From RI-106 sp964496875 (lineage in GTDB: Bacteria > Cyanobacteriota > Vampirovibrionia > Obscuribacterales > Obscuribacteraceae), in the NCBI GenBank assembly GCA_964496875.1, contig CAZCBH010000010.1, forward strand, positions 41,223 to 105,222: a stretch of 64,000 nucleotides of DNA, read 5' to 3'. The notes beneath the pieces were generated by a model that saw only the letters and a list, made by a program, of their open reading frames with translations, made no database searches and had not been told where the DNA came from. The position numbers were made by a program, and so were the translations under genes. Position 1 is the stretch's first letter. Each line of letters starts with the position of its first letter. Positions 17,376 through 27,029 of this stretch are shown piece after piece.

Positions 17376-18557
17376 TCAGTCGTTCATATAGAGGCTTATA
17401 ATTCCGGACTCTTTCATGCTTCGGATCTCGTTTTCTGAAAAACCGCTTTCGATAAGCCGACTGAAGCTGCGGTCCGACTCTTCTACCGAAAAGTGTTTTC
17501 GTTTTTGATCTCTAAGGGCGGGGCTGACGGGAAAAGTCACCTGGGGAACACTACCGAGGGTCGGATGTTCGAGTCTATGGAGCATGCCTCTTGCATCGAG
17601 GGGAAAGGACGCCAGGGCCTCGGATATGGTGTTCACCGGCGAGACGCAGCAATTCGAGCCGGCAAAAAGATCGCGCCATTGTTGAAGAGTTCTTCTGGCG
17701 ATGGTCGATGCCAGCTCTTCGGTCAGAGTACGGTCATCGAGACCCTTGTCGATGATATCCAGACGTTCGATGATCGAGAGAAACTCTCGGTAAAAATCAG
17801 GCTCTAGAGAAGCCACCGCCAGATAACGCCCGTCTTTGCATTCGTAGACGTTATAGGTGGGTAACTCGCGAGGATAGGCGAAGCCGCCTTCTTCGGGCTC
17901 CTTCTCTGTATAGATCGACATCGAAGTGAGGATATTCAGTGAGGAGAGCGCGCTGTCCAGCATGCTGATATCCAGATATTGTCCTTTCCCTGAATGATCG
18001 CGCTGGTAAAGAGCGCTTAGAATGGAGATTACCGCAAGCATTCCCGACATGTAATCCGATATCGGAATAGAAGGCAGCACCGGGCGTTCTCCTTTTCTGC
18101 GGTTCAAGTTCAGAAGCCCGGACTCGGCTACAAGATTGAGATCGTGCGCGGCTTTATGTCTCTGGGGCGAATCCTGCCCGTAGCCTGATATCGAGCAATA
18201 GATCACCCTCTCGTTGATCTGCTTCACATCTTCGTATCCGAGCTTGAGGCGAGACATGACTCCCGGTCGGAAGTTCTCGAGGATGATATCCGAATCACCC
18301 GCCAGGCGCCGCACCACATTTTTGCCGTCCTCAGCTTTTAAATCAACCACCAGGCTCGACTTGCGTTTATGCAAGACCCAGAAATAGAGGCTTTCTCCCT
18401 CCACTATCGGCGGCAGATGATGAGCCAGGCTTTTTTTATGCGGAGCATCGACATGCAGAATTTCCGCGCCCAGATCGGAAAGTACTCCGGCACAGATTTG
18501 ACCCGGCAAAAGGTGAGTGAAATCGAGGACTCTCAGTCCGTCTAGGGGGACGTTCAT
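17376..18557 (-). CDS. CaiB/BaiF family (class III) CoA-transferase
   Basis: This 393-residue product belongs to the class III CoA-transferase and alpha-methylacyl-CoA racemase family. LDGLRVLDFTHLLPG-type opening residues, DVKAEDGK-like DLKAEDGK near 72-79, and ENFRPGVMSRLKLGYED near 94-110 are characteristic. Asp139 in AHDLNLVAESG corresponds to the catalytic aspartate. SGYGQDSP precedes it. The enzyme moves CoA between carboxylic acids or racemises a branched acyl-CoA, and the sequence does not decide which. It begins two bases after the stop of the M1 aminopeptidase gene, so the two are co-transcribed. A functional link between peptide breakdown and acid activation is possible but speculative. 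Confidence 0.9.
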   Translation of the reverse strand: MNVPLDGLRVLDFTHLLPGQICAGVLSDLGAEILHVDAPHKKSLAHHLPPIVEGESLYFWVLHKRKSSLVVDLKAEDGKNVVRRLAGDSDIILENFRPGVMSRLKLGYEDVKQINERVIYCSISGYGQDSPQRHKAAHDLNLVAESGLLNLNRRKGERPVLPSIPISDYMSGMLAVISILSALYQRDHSGKGQYLDISMLDSALSSLNILTSMSIYTEKEPEEGGFAYPRELPTYNVYECKDGRYLAVASLEPDFYREFLSIIERLDIIDKGLDDRTLTEELASTIARRTLQQWRDLFAGSNCCVSPVNTISEALASFPLDARGMLHRLEHPTLGSVPQVTFPVSPALRDQKRKHFSVEESDRSFSRLIESGFSENEIRSMKESGIISLYMND

Positions 18558-18559
18558 GA

Positions 18560-21229
18560 TCAGGGTTTCCTTATGGCTGTTTTTTTGAAGTGTCTATCGA
18601 GACGGGGTCCGCATTTTTCGTTGAAGCGTAAATTAGTCTCCAGGCTCTCCAGCATTTGCGCCACCGCCAGGTCTCCGCCGGGAAAGCGATTATTCTCGAA
18701 AAATGTTTTGATTTCGAGGGCGGTATCAGGTCTGTCTAGATTGGCTAGATTAGCCAGCATTTTTCTCGCTGATATCGGTGGGTAGTTGTCTTTTATAAAT
18801 TGAAAATGCTCCCGAACAAATTTCCATGCCGGCACACCACTGTCATAGCCGGATAACAGTCTTGATATCACAAATGGTGCATCCTGAGTTCGTATCGTGC
18901 CGTCTCTGCAATGTTCAAGAGTCTGCTCAATCAAGGCGGAATCTTTGAAATGCGCCAGAGCGTAAATATAGCGGCTTGCCTCTTGCGGGCTGGTGGAATC
19001 TTTAGAAAGCGACAGATACTGTCTATATCGCTCCGTGTCTCCGTTTCTTGCCGCTATTTTTACCACCTCTACCTTTAGTTCTTGATCTACTGCGATATTG
19101 CCGGTGATGGCACCTTGATAGAGTTCTTCAACGACCTTCAGTGTCTCTTCATGCTCTGCAATCGCTCCGTCTAGTGCCACTAGAATGGCTCGTAGCTCTC
19201 GCTCTACCTGGTTGTCATCCTCTTTCGACAACATACCGAGCTTCTCTAGATTGACCGCGACAAGTGAATGAATAATCTCTTTGAACGAAGTTTTGGCGAC
19301 CGGATCTTTCATGACTCGCAAAAGCTGCTGACATGTAGAGGCTATAAAGATCCAGATCTGAGGCTCCGACTCTTCTTTGTAGGCTTCGAGTAACTCTAGA
19401 TACTCTTCGGGGTCGCTTCGCAGAGCAAGAGTACTCATGAAGAGATCGGTGGCTAAATTCAGTCGCTCGACATTGGAAAGTCGGCTCGACAAAACAGCAC
19501 GCAGATCGCGATAGAGTTTGCCCGAATATAATACTCGGTAGAAGCCCGCTCCGTCGGCGTTCAAAATCGAAAAGTCCAGATCGCCGGGGACATATATGGT
19601 CTCCTCTTTCTTACTCAAGGTGAGATAGTTGTTCTGGATTTTAGCGTCTTTGAAGGTCCTCAGAAATAGAGGGATGTGCCAGAGGTCTTCCTTGCCATTG
19701 CCACCGGAAAGTCTGAACTTGCTCTGACTCAGTCTGATCATGTTTTCTGAAGCTGTTTCCATGGCTTCGAGGACGGGATGCCCCGCTTTGAACACCCAGT
19801 CGTTCATTATTTTTTCGACCGGATGGCTAACACCGAATTCTTCACAAGCCTCCGCCAGTGCCCTCCAGAGGTCACCAGTACTGGTGCATCCTCCTGCATG
19901 CCTTTTGAGATAGATTTCGCATCCACGCCGAAAAACCTGAGGACCGATAAGCTCATGCAATTGGAAGAGAATGGAGCACCCTTTGTTGTAGGAGATCATG
20001 TCGAACATCTCTGTGGCTTCGTCCGGATGATTGACGGGACTTTCTATAGGATGGGTGCTGTTGAGAGAATCCAGGGACATTGCCGCCATTCTTGTTGTGG
20101 CGAAGGAAGTCCAGACGTTCCAATCCGGTTGCCATCTGTCTAGGGCGAGGTTGGCCATGAAGGTCGCAAAAGACTCTTTCAGCCATAGTCCGTTCCACCA
20201 GTCCATGGTGACCAGATTGCCGAACCACATGTGGGCTAGCTCATGCATTACTATCTCTGCAACTCTAACCAGACTGCTTCTGGTGGCATCGGCAGGATCT
20301 ATCAATAGAGCGTCTTCTCTAAAGGTGATGCAGTCCATATTCTCCATGGCGCCTATGGGGAAGTCCGGCAGCGCCACCAGATCCGCTTTCTTGCCCGGAT
20401 AGGCTATGCCGAAAAACTCTTCGTAGAAAGCGATGGCGAAAGCTGCGCTTTTCAGGGCGAAGTCGCAAAGACGCGGATCTCCAACCCTCGACCAGACTCT
20501 GATCTCCACTCCCGAAATAGAAAGCGGCGGTGATGGCGTCAACTCTCCGACCACGAAAGCGACCAGATAAGATGAGATCGGGACCGTTTGTTTGAAGCGA
20601 TGAATCTCCATCCCCTTGCCGACCCGGTCGGCAAAGAAAGGAATTTCTTCTAAATCGACGGAGTCCTCGCAGGGAAGACCGTTGGCTATTACCTGGTAAT
20701 CTCTATGACAGAGAATGCTTAGATTGTAGGGGGTCTTATAAGAAGGCTCGTCGAAGCATGGAAAAACTCGGCGAGCATGAACCGGCTCGAAATGGGTGGA
20801 GAGAATTGTGTGGGTCTGCTCCCCGGTCGTCCAGGTGCTTTTATAGAGCCCCAGAAGATTGGTGTTTACTTTGCCTCGATAATCCAGAGAGAGGATCCAT
20901 TCGCCGGGACCTGCTAAGCCGGCAAAGTCGATTCTGGCAATTTCTGTCTCTTCGTCGATAAGGGCTTGACCGTGGAGAACCGTACCGTCTTCTCGGCGCA
21001 GTTCGATACGCTCGAATACCAGCTCTTTGCAGTTCAGTTCTACTGAGGAGCAGACTTCGAGAAAGAGAAGGTGGATATCGGCTCTTGCCCGGAAGCTGCT
21101 TTCATCCAGAATGAAGTATAAATCGTATTCAAGGGGATGCGAGCGATTCTCTAGCCTGAAACTCTTCAACTCTATTGCGTTCTCCCCTTTCGATCTGATA
21201 CCAGTCGTAGGTCCAAAGACCAATAACAT
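18560..21229 (-). CDS. M1 family metallo-aminopeptidase, cytoplasmic form
   Basis: This 889-residue zinc aminopeptidase removes N-terminal residues from peptides. The exopeptidase motif GAMEN lies at 293-297. The zinc site HELAH is at 329-333 with Glu352 eighteen residues on, exactly as in the family. FPCFDEP near 156-162 is also conserved. The C-terminal half is the helical ERAP/PepN-like domain. No signal peptide is seen, in contrast to the paralog at 36246, so this copy probably acts in the cytoplasm. The ATG start lacks a good ribosome site. It is immediately followed by the CoA-transferase gene. Confidence 0.93.
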   Translation of the reverse strand: MLLVFGPTTGIRSKGENAIELKSFRLENRSHPLEYDLYFILDESSFRARADIHLLFLEVCSSVELNCKELVFERIELRREDGTVLHGQALIDEETEIARIDFAGLAGPGEWILSLDYRGKVNTNLLGLYKSTWTTGEQTHTILSTHFEPVHARRVFPCFDEPSYKTPYNLSILCHRDYQVIANGLPCEDSVDLEEIPFFADRVGKGMEIHRFKQTVPISSYLVAFVVGELTPSPPLSISGVEIRVWSRVGDPRLCDFALKSAAFAIAFYEEFFGIAYPGKKADLVALPDFPIGAMENMDCITFREDALLIDPADATRSSLVRVAEIVMHELAHMWFGNLVTMDWWNGLWLKESFATFMANLALDRWQPDWNVWTSFATTRMAAMSLDSLNSTHPIESPVNHPDEATEMFDMISYNKGCSILFQLHELIGPQVFRRGCEIYLKRHAGGCTSTGDLWRALAEACEEFGVSHPVEKIMNDWVFKAGHPVLEAMETASENMIRLSQSKFRLSGGNGKEDLWHIPLFLRTFKDAKIQNNYLTLSKKEETIYVPGDLDFSILNADGAGFYRVLYSGKLYRDLRAVLSSRLSNVERLNLATDLFMSTLALRSDPEEYLELLEAYKEESEPQIWIFIASTCQQLLRVMKDPVAKTSFKEIIHSLVAVNLEKLGMLSKEDDNQVERELRAILVALDGAIAEHEETLKVVEELYQGAITGNIAVDQELKVEVVKIAARNGDTERYRQYLSLSKDSTSPQEASRYIYALAHFKDSALIEQTLEHCRDGTIRTQDAPFVISRLLSGYDSGVPAWKFVREHFQFIKDNYPPISARKMLANLANLDRPDTALEIKTFFENNRFPGGDLAVAQMLESLETNLRFNEKCGPRLDRHFKKTAIRKP

Positions 21230-21314
21230 TCTGATTTGTTCAATTCGATATTATGGCTTATATTTGTAGTGCAACCTGATCTAGAGATAATGTTCCAGGG
21301 TAAGGATTTTTACC

Positions 21315-22754
21315 ATGAATAAAAGAAGCCTGACCAGCGCTGGACTAGCCGTAGCCGTTATGGCCGGATTTATCTTCCTCGATGCCGAATCAAGTATGGC
21401 GAAAGAAGAGAGTAAGAGTGTCCCCGAGTCTCTGACCCTGGGCAATCGCGCTTTGAAAGAAGGCAATACTCGCGAAGCGATCAAGCAGTTCAATCTGGCT
21501 CTCACCGACCTGCCTCAGAATGCCGGGCTGCGGCAGAGATTGGCGAATGCCTATTTCAGGGAAGGAAATCTGCAAGCCGCAGTCGAGGAGATGGAAGCCG
21601 CCGTCAAGCTTCGACCTTCCGAAGCGGTATATCAGTCTCAACTGGCCTGGCTCTATACAAGAGTCAACAGAATAAATGCCGCTATGCGTCATGCGAAAAT
21701 CGCCAGTCAGTTAACACCGGATACGGTATCGCCCTGGGTTATTCTAGGCTATTGTTATGCCAGTCTCGACAAGAACGAACTGGCGATGGACGCCTTGAAC
21801 AAAGCTCTGGAGCTGGAGCCGGATAATGTTTCCGCTCTCACCTACCAGGCAGAGGTGTATGCCGACATGGGAGAAAGAGATAAAGCAATCAAGAATTACG
21901 AGAAGGCGATTCTCAAAGATTCCGGCAATCTGAGCGTTCTAATCGGTCTGGGTAGTGCTTATGGCGAGTCTGGCAAAAGCGAACAAGAGAAAGAGCTATA
22001 CGAGAAGGCGGTCAAATTGTATCCCCGGGATCCCGAAGCGCTCGGACGCTATGGTTGGTTTCTCTCCAAAAACGGAGACCTGACCGGTGCGATGCAATAC
22101 GGATTCAAAGCTAATTCGGTTAGAATCAGCCGCTCTTATGATCAGTTCATGGGAATGTTCATCGCCGTTTGGGCAGGGTTATTCATAGTCTTCGGAATCA
22201 TATTCGGAGGCATCGCTTTCGGCGCCAGGTTCAAGCCTCAACCCGGCGAGAGTGTTATCCGGTCTTTCTTCCTGGTATTGCATAAAGATCGACCGGGCCG
22301 GTTGGTTTTCACCACTCGCAGAGTGGTTTTTGTTCCGGAGCTGGTTTCTCGTTCTATCGGGGCAACCAGGCTCAGTATCGAGCGAGATCAGATTTCGGAT
22401 ACTTCTTTGGATGCCAAAGCCGGCTCGTCCGGCAAACTGGTGATTCGCACCGAAAGCGGTGCTGAGTATATCTTCGGTATTCCAGTCGTCATAGCAGATC
22501 CACTCGAAAAGCTTTTCTCTGAGTTCGGATTGGGCAGAGAGGCAGGGCAGGCAGTTTCCAAAGAAGTCGGAGATAAGTCGGAGTCAGGGTCTAATCTTGA
22601 TACGGCGGCTGATTCCACCTCTCCAGATGGAGATTCGGGTTCGGGCTCGGAAGTGGATACGGTCACGGCGGCAAGTTATGACTTCCGTCCCGACCACGAA
22701 GAAGCGGATGAGGTGGATGAGGCTGAAGAAGGCAAAAAAGAGAAGTCAGACTAG
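21315..22754 (+). CDS. TPR protein with membrane helix and PH-like domain
   Basis: The 479-residue product has an N-terminal signal or anchor (about 9-25) and then five to six tetratricopeptide repeats between about 38 and 255. A strong membrane helix (about 277-302) follows, then a PH/GRAM-like beta domain (about 312-405, containing RRVVFVPELV and EYIFGIP). The tail is acidic and serine-rich. The order suggests an external TPR region bound to an internal PH-like domain, or the reverse; the N-terminal helix favours external TPRs. An AAGGA ribosome site precedes the ATG. It converges on the DUF4388 gene with 21 bases between. Its partner is unknown. Confidence 0.85.
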   Translation: MNKRSLTSAGLAVAVMAGFIFLDAESSMAKEESKSVPESLTLGNRALKEGNTREAIKQFNLALTDLPQNAGLRQRLANAYFREGNLQAAVEEMEAAVKLRPSEAVYQSQLAWLYTRVNRINAAMRHAKIASQLTPDTVSPWVILGYCYASLDKNELAMDALNKALELEPDNVSALTYQAEVYADMGERDKAIKNYEKAILKDSGNLSVLIGLGSAYGESGKSEQEKELYEKAVKLYPRDPEALGRYGWFLSKNGDLTGAMQYGFKANSVRISRSYDQFMGMFIAVWAGLFIVFGIIFGGIAFGARFKPQPGESVIRSFFLVLHKDRPGRLVFTTRRVVFVPELVSRSIGATRLSIERDQISDTSLDAKAGSSGKLVIRTESGAEYIFGIPVVIADPLEKLFSEFGLGREAGQAVSKEVGDKSESGSNLDTAADSTSPDGDSGSGSEVDTVTAASYDFRPDHEEADEVDEAEEGKKEKSD

Positions 22755-22775
22755 AGTCTCTTCTGCGTTCTGTCT

Positions 22776-24752
22776 TTAACGTTTGAGCTCGATGTATTGC
22801 ACCCTGGTAACGTTTCTTTTGGCCGCTTCCAGCATAGAAACCTGGGCGGAATTCATCAAGCTGGAGACGTCCTGGGCGTCTGTGGGAACCGCCGCAATAC
22901 CGAAGTAGATGGTCGGTCTGGTCTGGCTCAAACCGGGAGCAAACTTTGTCAGGTTAGTTGTGATCTTGTCCACCAGCGATACTGCCTGAGCGCTATTAGC
23001 ACCGGGGACCAGCAACCCATAGCCTCTGTCTCCGAAATGTCCGAAGAGGTCCACACTGCTCTTTATCTTGTTGATTGCGCCTATGACCATGCGCGCCGAC
23101 TCCACACCACCGCGCTTGTTGTCGAATGAACTGGGCAGTTTCATAGAGAACGCGATCAGGGCAAGCTGGCTTGATGTCTGAAAAGCCCGGTTGAACTCTC
23201 TGTCCAGGAACATCTGAAAGGCTTCTTCCGTGAGGATGCCGGTTTCACCGTCGGTTAGAGCCATCCATACCGCCTTGGCCTGGCCCGGATCGTATTTGAC
23301 TTCCTCCTCCTGGATACCGATTTTCAAGTTCGAAGGTATCTCCATGGTAGTGGAGGCGGACATAAATGCCTCTACCGATGGTGATGATTGCATGTCCATT
23401 TCCACAGGTGGAGAATGCGTCACCTTGAAGGCTCCTGGTGGAGGTAGTTTCGCTTTTTTTACTTCTCTAGCCGGAGAAGCGAACTGTTTATCCAGGGTGT
23501 CGTCCTGACTGGTCTGACTGTTTTGAGAGAAAGAAGCCGGTTTGGCGAATTGCTTGTCTATAGTCATTCCTTGTTGTTCAATTGCCTCGGATGGGCGCAT
23601 GGATTCGGGGATTTGCGTGTTTATTCGCGGCATCGCCGGTGTGGAGGGATTCGACTGGGCATTTGTCTGCGAGTGCGATACCGCTGGTAGTGCCTCCATC
23701 GCTTGCGCTTGAGGAGCCTTAGATATTCTGCCGGTGGTACCGCCAGGTGACATGAGAATCTCCAGTTTAATAAGATTCGCAGTAATCGCTATCCACTGGC
23801 TTGGCACCAGCGACAAAAATGTGGCAAGATCCTGAAGCGTTCGGTGTTCATCGATATTTTTGTAGAAGTTCTTTTGTAGTTCCAGACCCAGTGGCGGACC
23901 CTGAAGTACTATTTTTTCGAATTCTTTTTCCGAGAGATGGGAGTTACAGCGTCTCAGCACAGAAGATTCGTTAATCGAATGTTCCTGCAGAAAAGCGATG
24001 TTCTCCACAAGTTCTGCTCCCTTATAAAGGACCTGATCTACTGGATGCTGAATCGTTTTCTTATCGGGTTTGGTACCAGGAGTAAAGGTTATGATACCCT
24101 GCTTCCATGTAAAGAGCTCAAGAAGGGCTTCCAGTCCCTGTTGTACTGGTGTGTAGGCATGCACCGGTTGACCGTGAACAAGTTGGATCATACTGTCCCC
24201 ACTGTTCCCGGAGATAAGAATCCTGCCGGTGGCCGACTCCTGGGCTGATGTTTGAAGAATGGTGGCTATCGATATCAAAGAGAGATCTCCCGACAGCAAT
24301 TTGGTCAAAGCGGGCTTATGGCTATCATCCTGGGCTTTCTGCTGGGCCATGATCGCACCCGGCGTGGCGTAGCCTGTGCTCTGGGCTTTGAGCGAGGACG
24401 TGAGCGTCTCGCTTATAGGCTCCTTGTCCTCATCTTTAAAAGGATCTGGTGCGCCTACTGCATGGCAGACCTGGGGATAGATAACGGAGAGATCATCGGT
24501 ACGATAGAACCAGAGCATACGCTCCCCCGCGCTCGTGTTCTGGTGCATCCACCATTCCGGGTCTCCGCCTTTGGGATTGAAGTGGATTGTCAAAGAATAC
24601 TGCTCGGATGTTTCAGGGCTGACCCAGTTGAAGCAGTGTTTGATTCCGGTTATTGATGAGGCCTTTTCTAAATAGGCCTGCAGCTCCTTTACCGTTGGAT
24701 AGGTTTCCACCCGATAGTGCTGTTTCGGAATATTGAATTGGGAGCTAAACAT
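22776..24752 (-). CDS. DUF4388 protein with degenerate GGDEF-like domain
   Basis: In this 658-residue protein a DUF4388 (PatA-type) domain lies near 146-250, shown by LLSGDLSLISIATILQ, TGRILISG and QLVHGQPVHAYTP. A long Ser/Thr/Gln/Pro-rich linker follows. The C-terminal part has the GGDEF-fold landmarks: DGETGILTEEAFQMFLDREFNRA-like opening, and FGDRGYGLLVPG where active cyclases have YGGDEFAVLLPG. The signature is thus FGDRG instead of GGDEF, so cyclase activity is unlikely. It may bind GTP or cyclic di-GMP, or only mediate contacts. DUF4388 occurs in cyanobacterial and myxobacterial motility regulators. It is divergent from the TPR gene at 25079. Confidence 0.85.
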   Translation of the reverse strand: MFSSQFNIPKQHYRVETYPTVKELQAYLEKASSITGIKHCFNWVSPETSEQYSLTIHFNPKGGDPEWWMHQNTSAGERMLWFYRTDDLSVIYPQVCHAVGAPDPFKDEDKEPISETLTSSLKAQSTGYATPGAIMAQQKAQDDSHKPALTKLLSGDLSLISIATILQTSAQESATGRILISGNSGDSMIQLVHGQPVHAYTPVQQGLEALLELFTWKQGIITFTPGTKPDKKTIQHPVDQVLYKGAELVENIAFLQEHSINESSVLRRCNSHLSEKEFEKIVLQGPPLGLELQKNFYKNIDEHRTLQDLATFLSLVPSQWIAITANLIKLEILMSPGGTTGRISKAPQAQAMEALPAVSHSQTNAQSNPSTPAMPRINTQIPESMRPSEAIEQQGMTIDKQFAKPASFSQNSQTSQDDTLDKQFASPAREVKKAKLPPPGAFKVTHSPPVEMDMQSSPSVEAFMSASTTMEIPSNLKIGIQEEEVKYDPGQAKAVWMALTDGETGILTEEAFQMFLDREFNRAFQTSSQLALIAFSMKLPSSFDNKRGGVESARMVIGAINKIKSSVDLFGHFGDRGYGLLVPGANSAQAVSLVDKITTNLTKFAPGLSQTRPTIYFGIAAVPTDAQDVSSLMNSAQVSMLEAAKRNVTRVQYIELKR

Positions 24753-25078
24753 CAGTCTTGTTCTGAGTCGCCTGGGATCTACTTATTCATATGTACACGG
24801 TGGGCTCATAATTTAACGTTGTTTCTTATAACGCACGGGCTGACAACCCTGGAGTGATTTACGTAATGAAGAATATCCGAATGTAATTAAATACGTATAT
24901 ACGTACTATGATCAATACGACAATACAACAAGAGCACAATAAGAAGGTATGAATTGCAGCGACAGAATTATGATTCGATTTCACGACTATGTCACAACTA
25001 TCCATTAATATCTCAAGTATCTTGACAACCGGCGTCGATCAAAAGTCGATGACCCCCCATTCCTGAAGATTACACGCA
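24753..25078. promoter_or_regulatory. Divergent AT-rich spacer with three TACGTA-type palindromes
   Basis: The 326-base spacer separates the DUF4388 gene (minus) from the TPR gene (plus). It holds TTACGTAA at 24859-24866 and two abutting copies, ATACGTAT at 24891-24898 and ATACGTAC at 24899-24906, so the TACGTA cores are eight bases apart. The same core recurs in the spacer at 26578-27029. A TTGACA at 25022-25027 has no matching -10 box. The palindromes could be sites for a dimeric regulator, but they are short and the region is AT-rich, so chance is possible. Confidence 0.4.
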
Positions 25079-25813
25079 ATGAACAGTTTCTATTCTGGTA
25101 ATACGGTCCGACCCGGACCTGCAGCCTCTTTCTCCGACCTGGTGCAGAGAATTGTGCAATCCAACTCCGGCAGACAGAGGGCTATGCAGCCGCTGCCCCA
25201 GACCGAAGCGCAGAGTCGTGACTGGGAGGAGTGTCGGACCCTGGCCGAAGAAGCTCTATCAAATCACAACTATTCCAGAGCAGAAGCCCTCTGGCTGAAA
25301 GCGGTCGCCCGGGGAGAGCAGCTGCCTCTCAGGGACTGGAGAAGGGTATATGGTCTCGAGTCTTTACTGAGCCTCTTTTATTCACAAGGGCGCTTCGACG
25401 AGGCCGAGGTCTTTGCCGACCGGTACGCTTATCAGGTCCAGGCTGTCTACGGAATTGACCATCTCAAGACCGCCGACGCTTTCAACTTCCTCGCCAGTAT
25501 CTATTTCTCCTTGAATAGAACCGCCGAGGCGGTAGATTATGCCAGCAAAGCCCTTTCAATCTATAAACACGGAGCGTTTCCCGATCCTGCCAAGCTGGCT
25601 ATGGTTCTCTACAACCTGGCGGTTATCAATCATCAGGACGGTGACTTCATCAACGCCGATAGATTTTATCGAGAAGCCTACGATATGCGCCGGGAGCTTT
25701 TCGGAGATGATGCCGCTCCCACCCGGAAGGTAGTTGAGTCCTACAACGAAATGCTGGCGGATCAAGAGAGCCATGAAGCGGCACGGAAGATCATCAACCG
25801 GTTGCTGGGATAG
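25079..25813 (+). CDS. Tetratricopeptide repeat protein (TPR_12/kinesin light chain-like)
   Basis: The 244-residue product has no signal peptide or membrane helix. After a disordered N-terminus of about 50 residues, TPR units of the 42-residue type run from about 60 to 235. Recognisable parts are DEAEVFADRYAYQVQAVYG, FLASIYFSLNRTAEAVDYASKALSIY and FINADRFYREAYDMRRELFG. This style resembles kinesin light chain-type TPRs, usually protein-binding scaffolds. It lies downstream of the TACGTA palindromes and ahead of the convergent J-domain/MshEN-like gene. The start ATG has only a weak ribosome site. No partner can be named. Confidence 0.82.
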   Translation: MNSFYSGNTVRPGPAASFSDLVQRIVQSNSGRQRAMQPLPQTEAQSRDWEECRTLAEEALSNHNYSRAEALWLKAVARGEQLPLRDWRRVYGLESLLSLFYSQGRFDEAEVFADRYAYQVQAVYGIDHLKTADAFNFLASIYFSLNRTAEAVDYASKALSIYKHGAFPDPAKLAMVLYNLAVINHQDGDFINADRFYREAYDMRRELFGDDAAPTRKVVESYNEMLADQESHEAARKIINRLLG

Positions 25814-25977
25814 CCGGCTTATCGGTTCCGATAATGTATATTATGTTTCAGCGACCGGAAATATGGCTGCAAATTCAAGCTGGGACAGGGTTCTCGGCTT
25901 CGCAATTTATGAGCTTCTCTGAGCCGTTTTTTTGGGTTGGGGAGGGAGTCGGGTTGCTAAAAAGGAAAAAACTCTTC

Positions 25978-26577
25978 TCAGAGGACTTCTAATAGTCGGC
26001 CGGAGATCCATCCTCGACGTACCAGGGCATTCTTCAAAGAGACCCCCTGGGCTCTGGTCTCCATCTGGGCGATAAGAACCATGTCCTCATTGATCAGTCC
26101 CAGGGCAATTACTCTAGCGGCCAGAGCATCCTCGTCCACATCATCGAGGTCGATTAGGTCCTGACCTAAAAGCAGACCTTCCAGCTGAGCTCTCGAGAGA
26201 AAGTGGAGATTCTCCAGGACTTCACCAAGGGGGAGCCCCGAATTAATTTGTTCTTCGACCGCTTCGGCAAGCTGTTCGACGGTGATAATGCCGCTGGCGA
26301 CGCAGAGCTGACCCAGGCGGGGCTTTTTGTTTGCTTCGTGCCCGGCAGTATTCTCGGCTAGCAGATTCCTGTCATATACATTACGTTTTTCGGAATCCTT
26401 GAGGGTTTCATAGGCTTTCTCAAAAGCATCGAGACACTTGCGGGCCTGGGCTTTCCCCTTTTCATCATTCTCGAAATCTTGACTGGCAAGGGATTGACGC
26501 AATCTGACAAAGGCGCGCTCGACTTCGGTCTGGTCGGCATCGGGCGCTAGCCCGAGAATCTGATAGTAGCTGGCCAT
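25978..26577 (-). CDS. J-domain-like and MshEN-like fusion protein
   Basis: In this 199-residue protein, residues 1-70 match the J-domain fold: YYQILGLAPDADQTEVERAF, a long middle helix, then AFEKAYETLKDSEKRNVYDRN. The HPD tripeptide needed to stimulate DnaK is missing; the loop reads ASQDF. Residues about 85-135 form one MshEN-like pair, PRLGQLCVASGIITVEQLAEAVEEQ-type then LPLGEVLENLHFL ending in Q, followed by another helical half-unit. It is the shortest of four MshEN-like proteins here and the only one with a fusion partner. The ATG is preceded by AAAGGGA at a wide spacing. A role as adaptor rather than co-chaperone is inferred. Confidence 0.82.
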   Translation of the reverse strand: MASYYQILGLAPDADQTEVERAFVRLRQSLASQDFENDEKGKAQARKCLDAFEKAYETLKDSEKRNVYDRNLLAENTAGHEANKKPRLGQLCVASGIITVEQLAEAVEEQINSGLPLGEVLENLHFLSRAQLEGLLLGQDLIDLDDVDEDALAARVIALGLINEDMVLIAQMETRAQGVSLKNALVRRGWISGRLLEVL

Positions 26578-27029
26578 CTGCGGATGATCCCTTTCAATGA
26601 AACTAAAATCGATTTTCGATTATGGATCACTTTGACTCTTTTAGTAAGGGTTAGTTAAACGAGAAGGGAATTCGAGAAATAGGGACACAAGAAAATACGT
26701 ATTGTTGAATTTATGTATTGTGCCTGCAATTACTTTTGTTGTTGAAAGGTGGTTTGCGATTAAAGTCAAGCAAAGGAAAATACGTACATACGACAAGACG
26801 GCAATAAGTATAGTGGACAATAAAACGATACTTACATAGGATAATAGTTAAATAAGAACAGGCGTAAATACGAAACCGTAGAGATGGTACCGTGTGTGGT
26901 GGCAATTTGTTCCTTTGCGCAGCCAGACCATAGCGTGACGGCAGAACACTTGAATTATTCTAATGACAACAAGCGTCTCAGTTGCAAAAATAGCACTGTT
27001 CATTTCTATAAAACCACAGGATTTCAATC
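26578..27029. promoter_or_regulatory. Divergent AT-rich spacer with repeated GAAAATACGTA
   Basis: The 452-base divergent spacer lies between the J-domain fusion gene and a membrane protein gene. The 11-mer GAAAATACGTA occurs at 26691-26701 and again, inside AAGGAAAATACGTAC, at 26776-26786. The cores match the TACGTA palindromes of the spacer at 24753-25078. Related TACGA pieces follow. The weak minus frame at 26711-26905 is not supported as a gene. Shared sites in two spacers about 1.8 kb apart suggest a local regulator or a common promoter element, still unproven. Confidence 0.4.
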
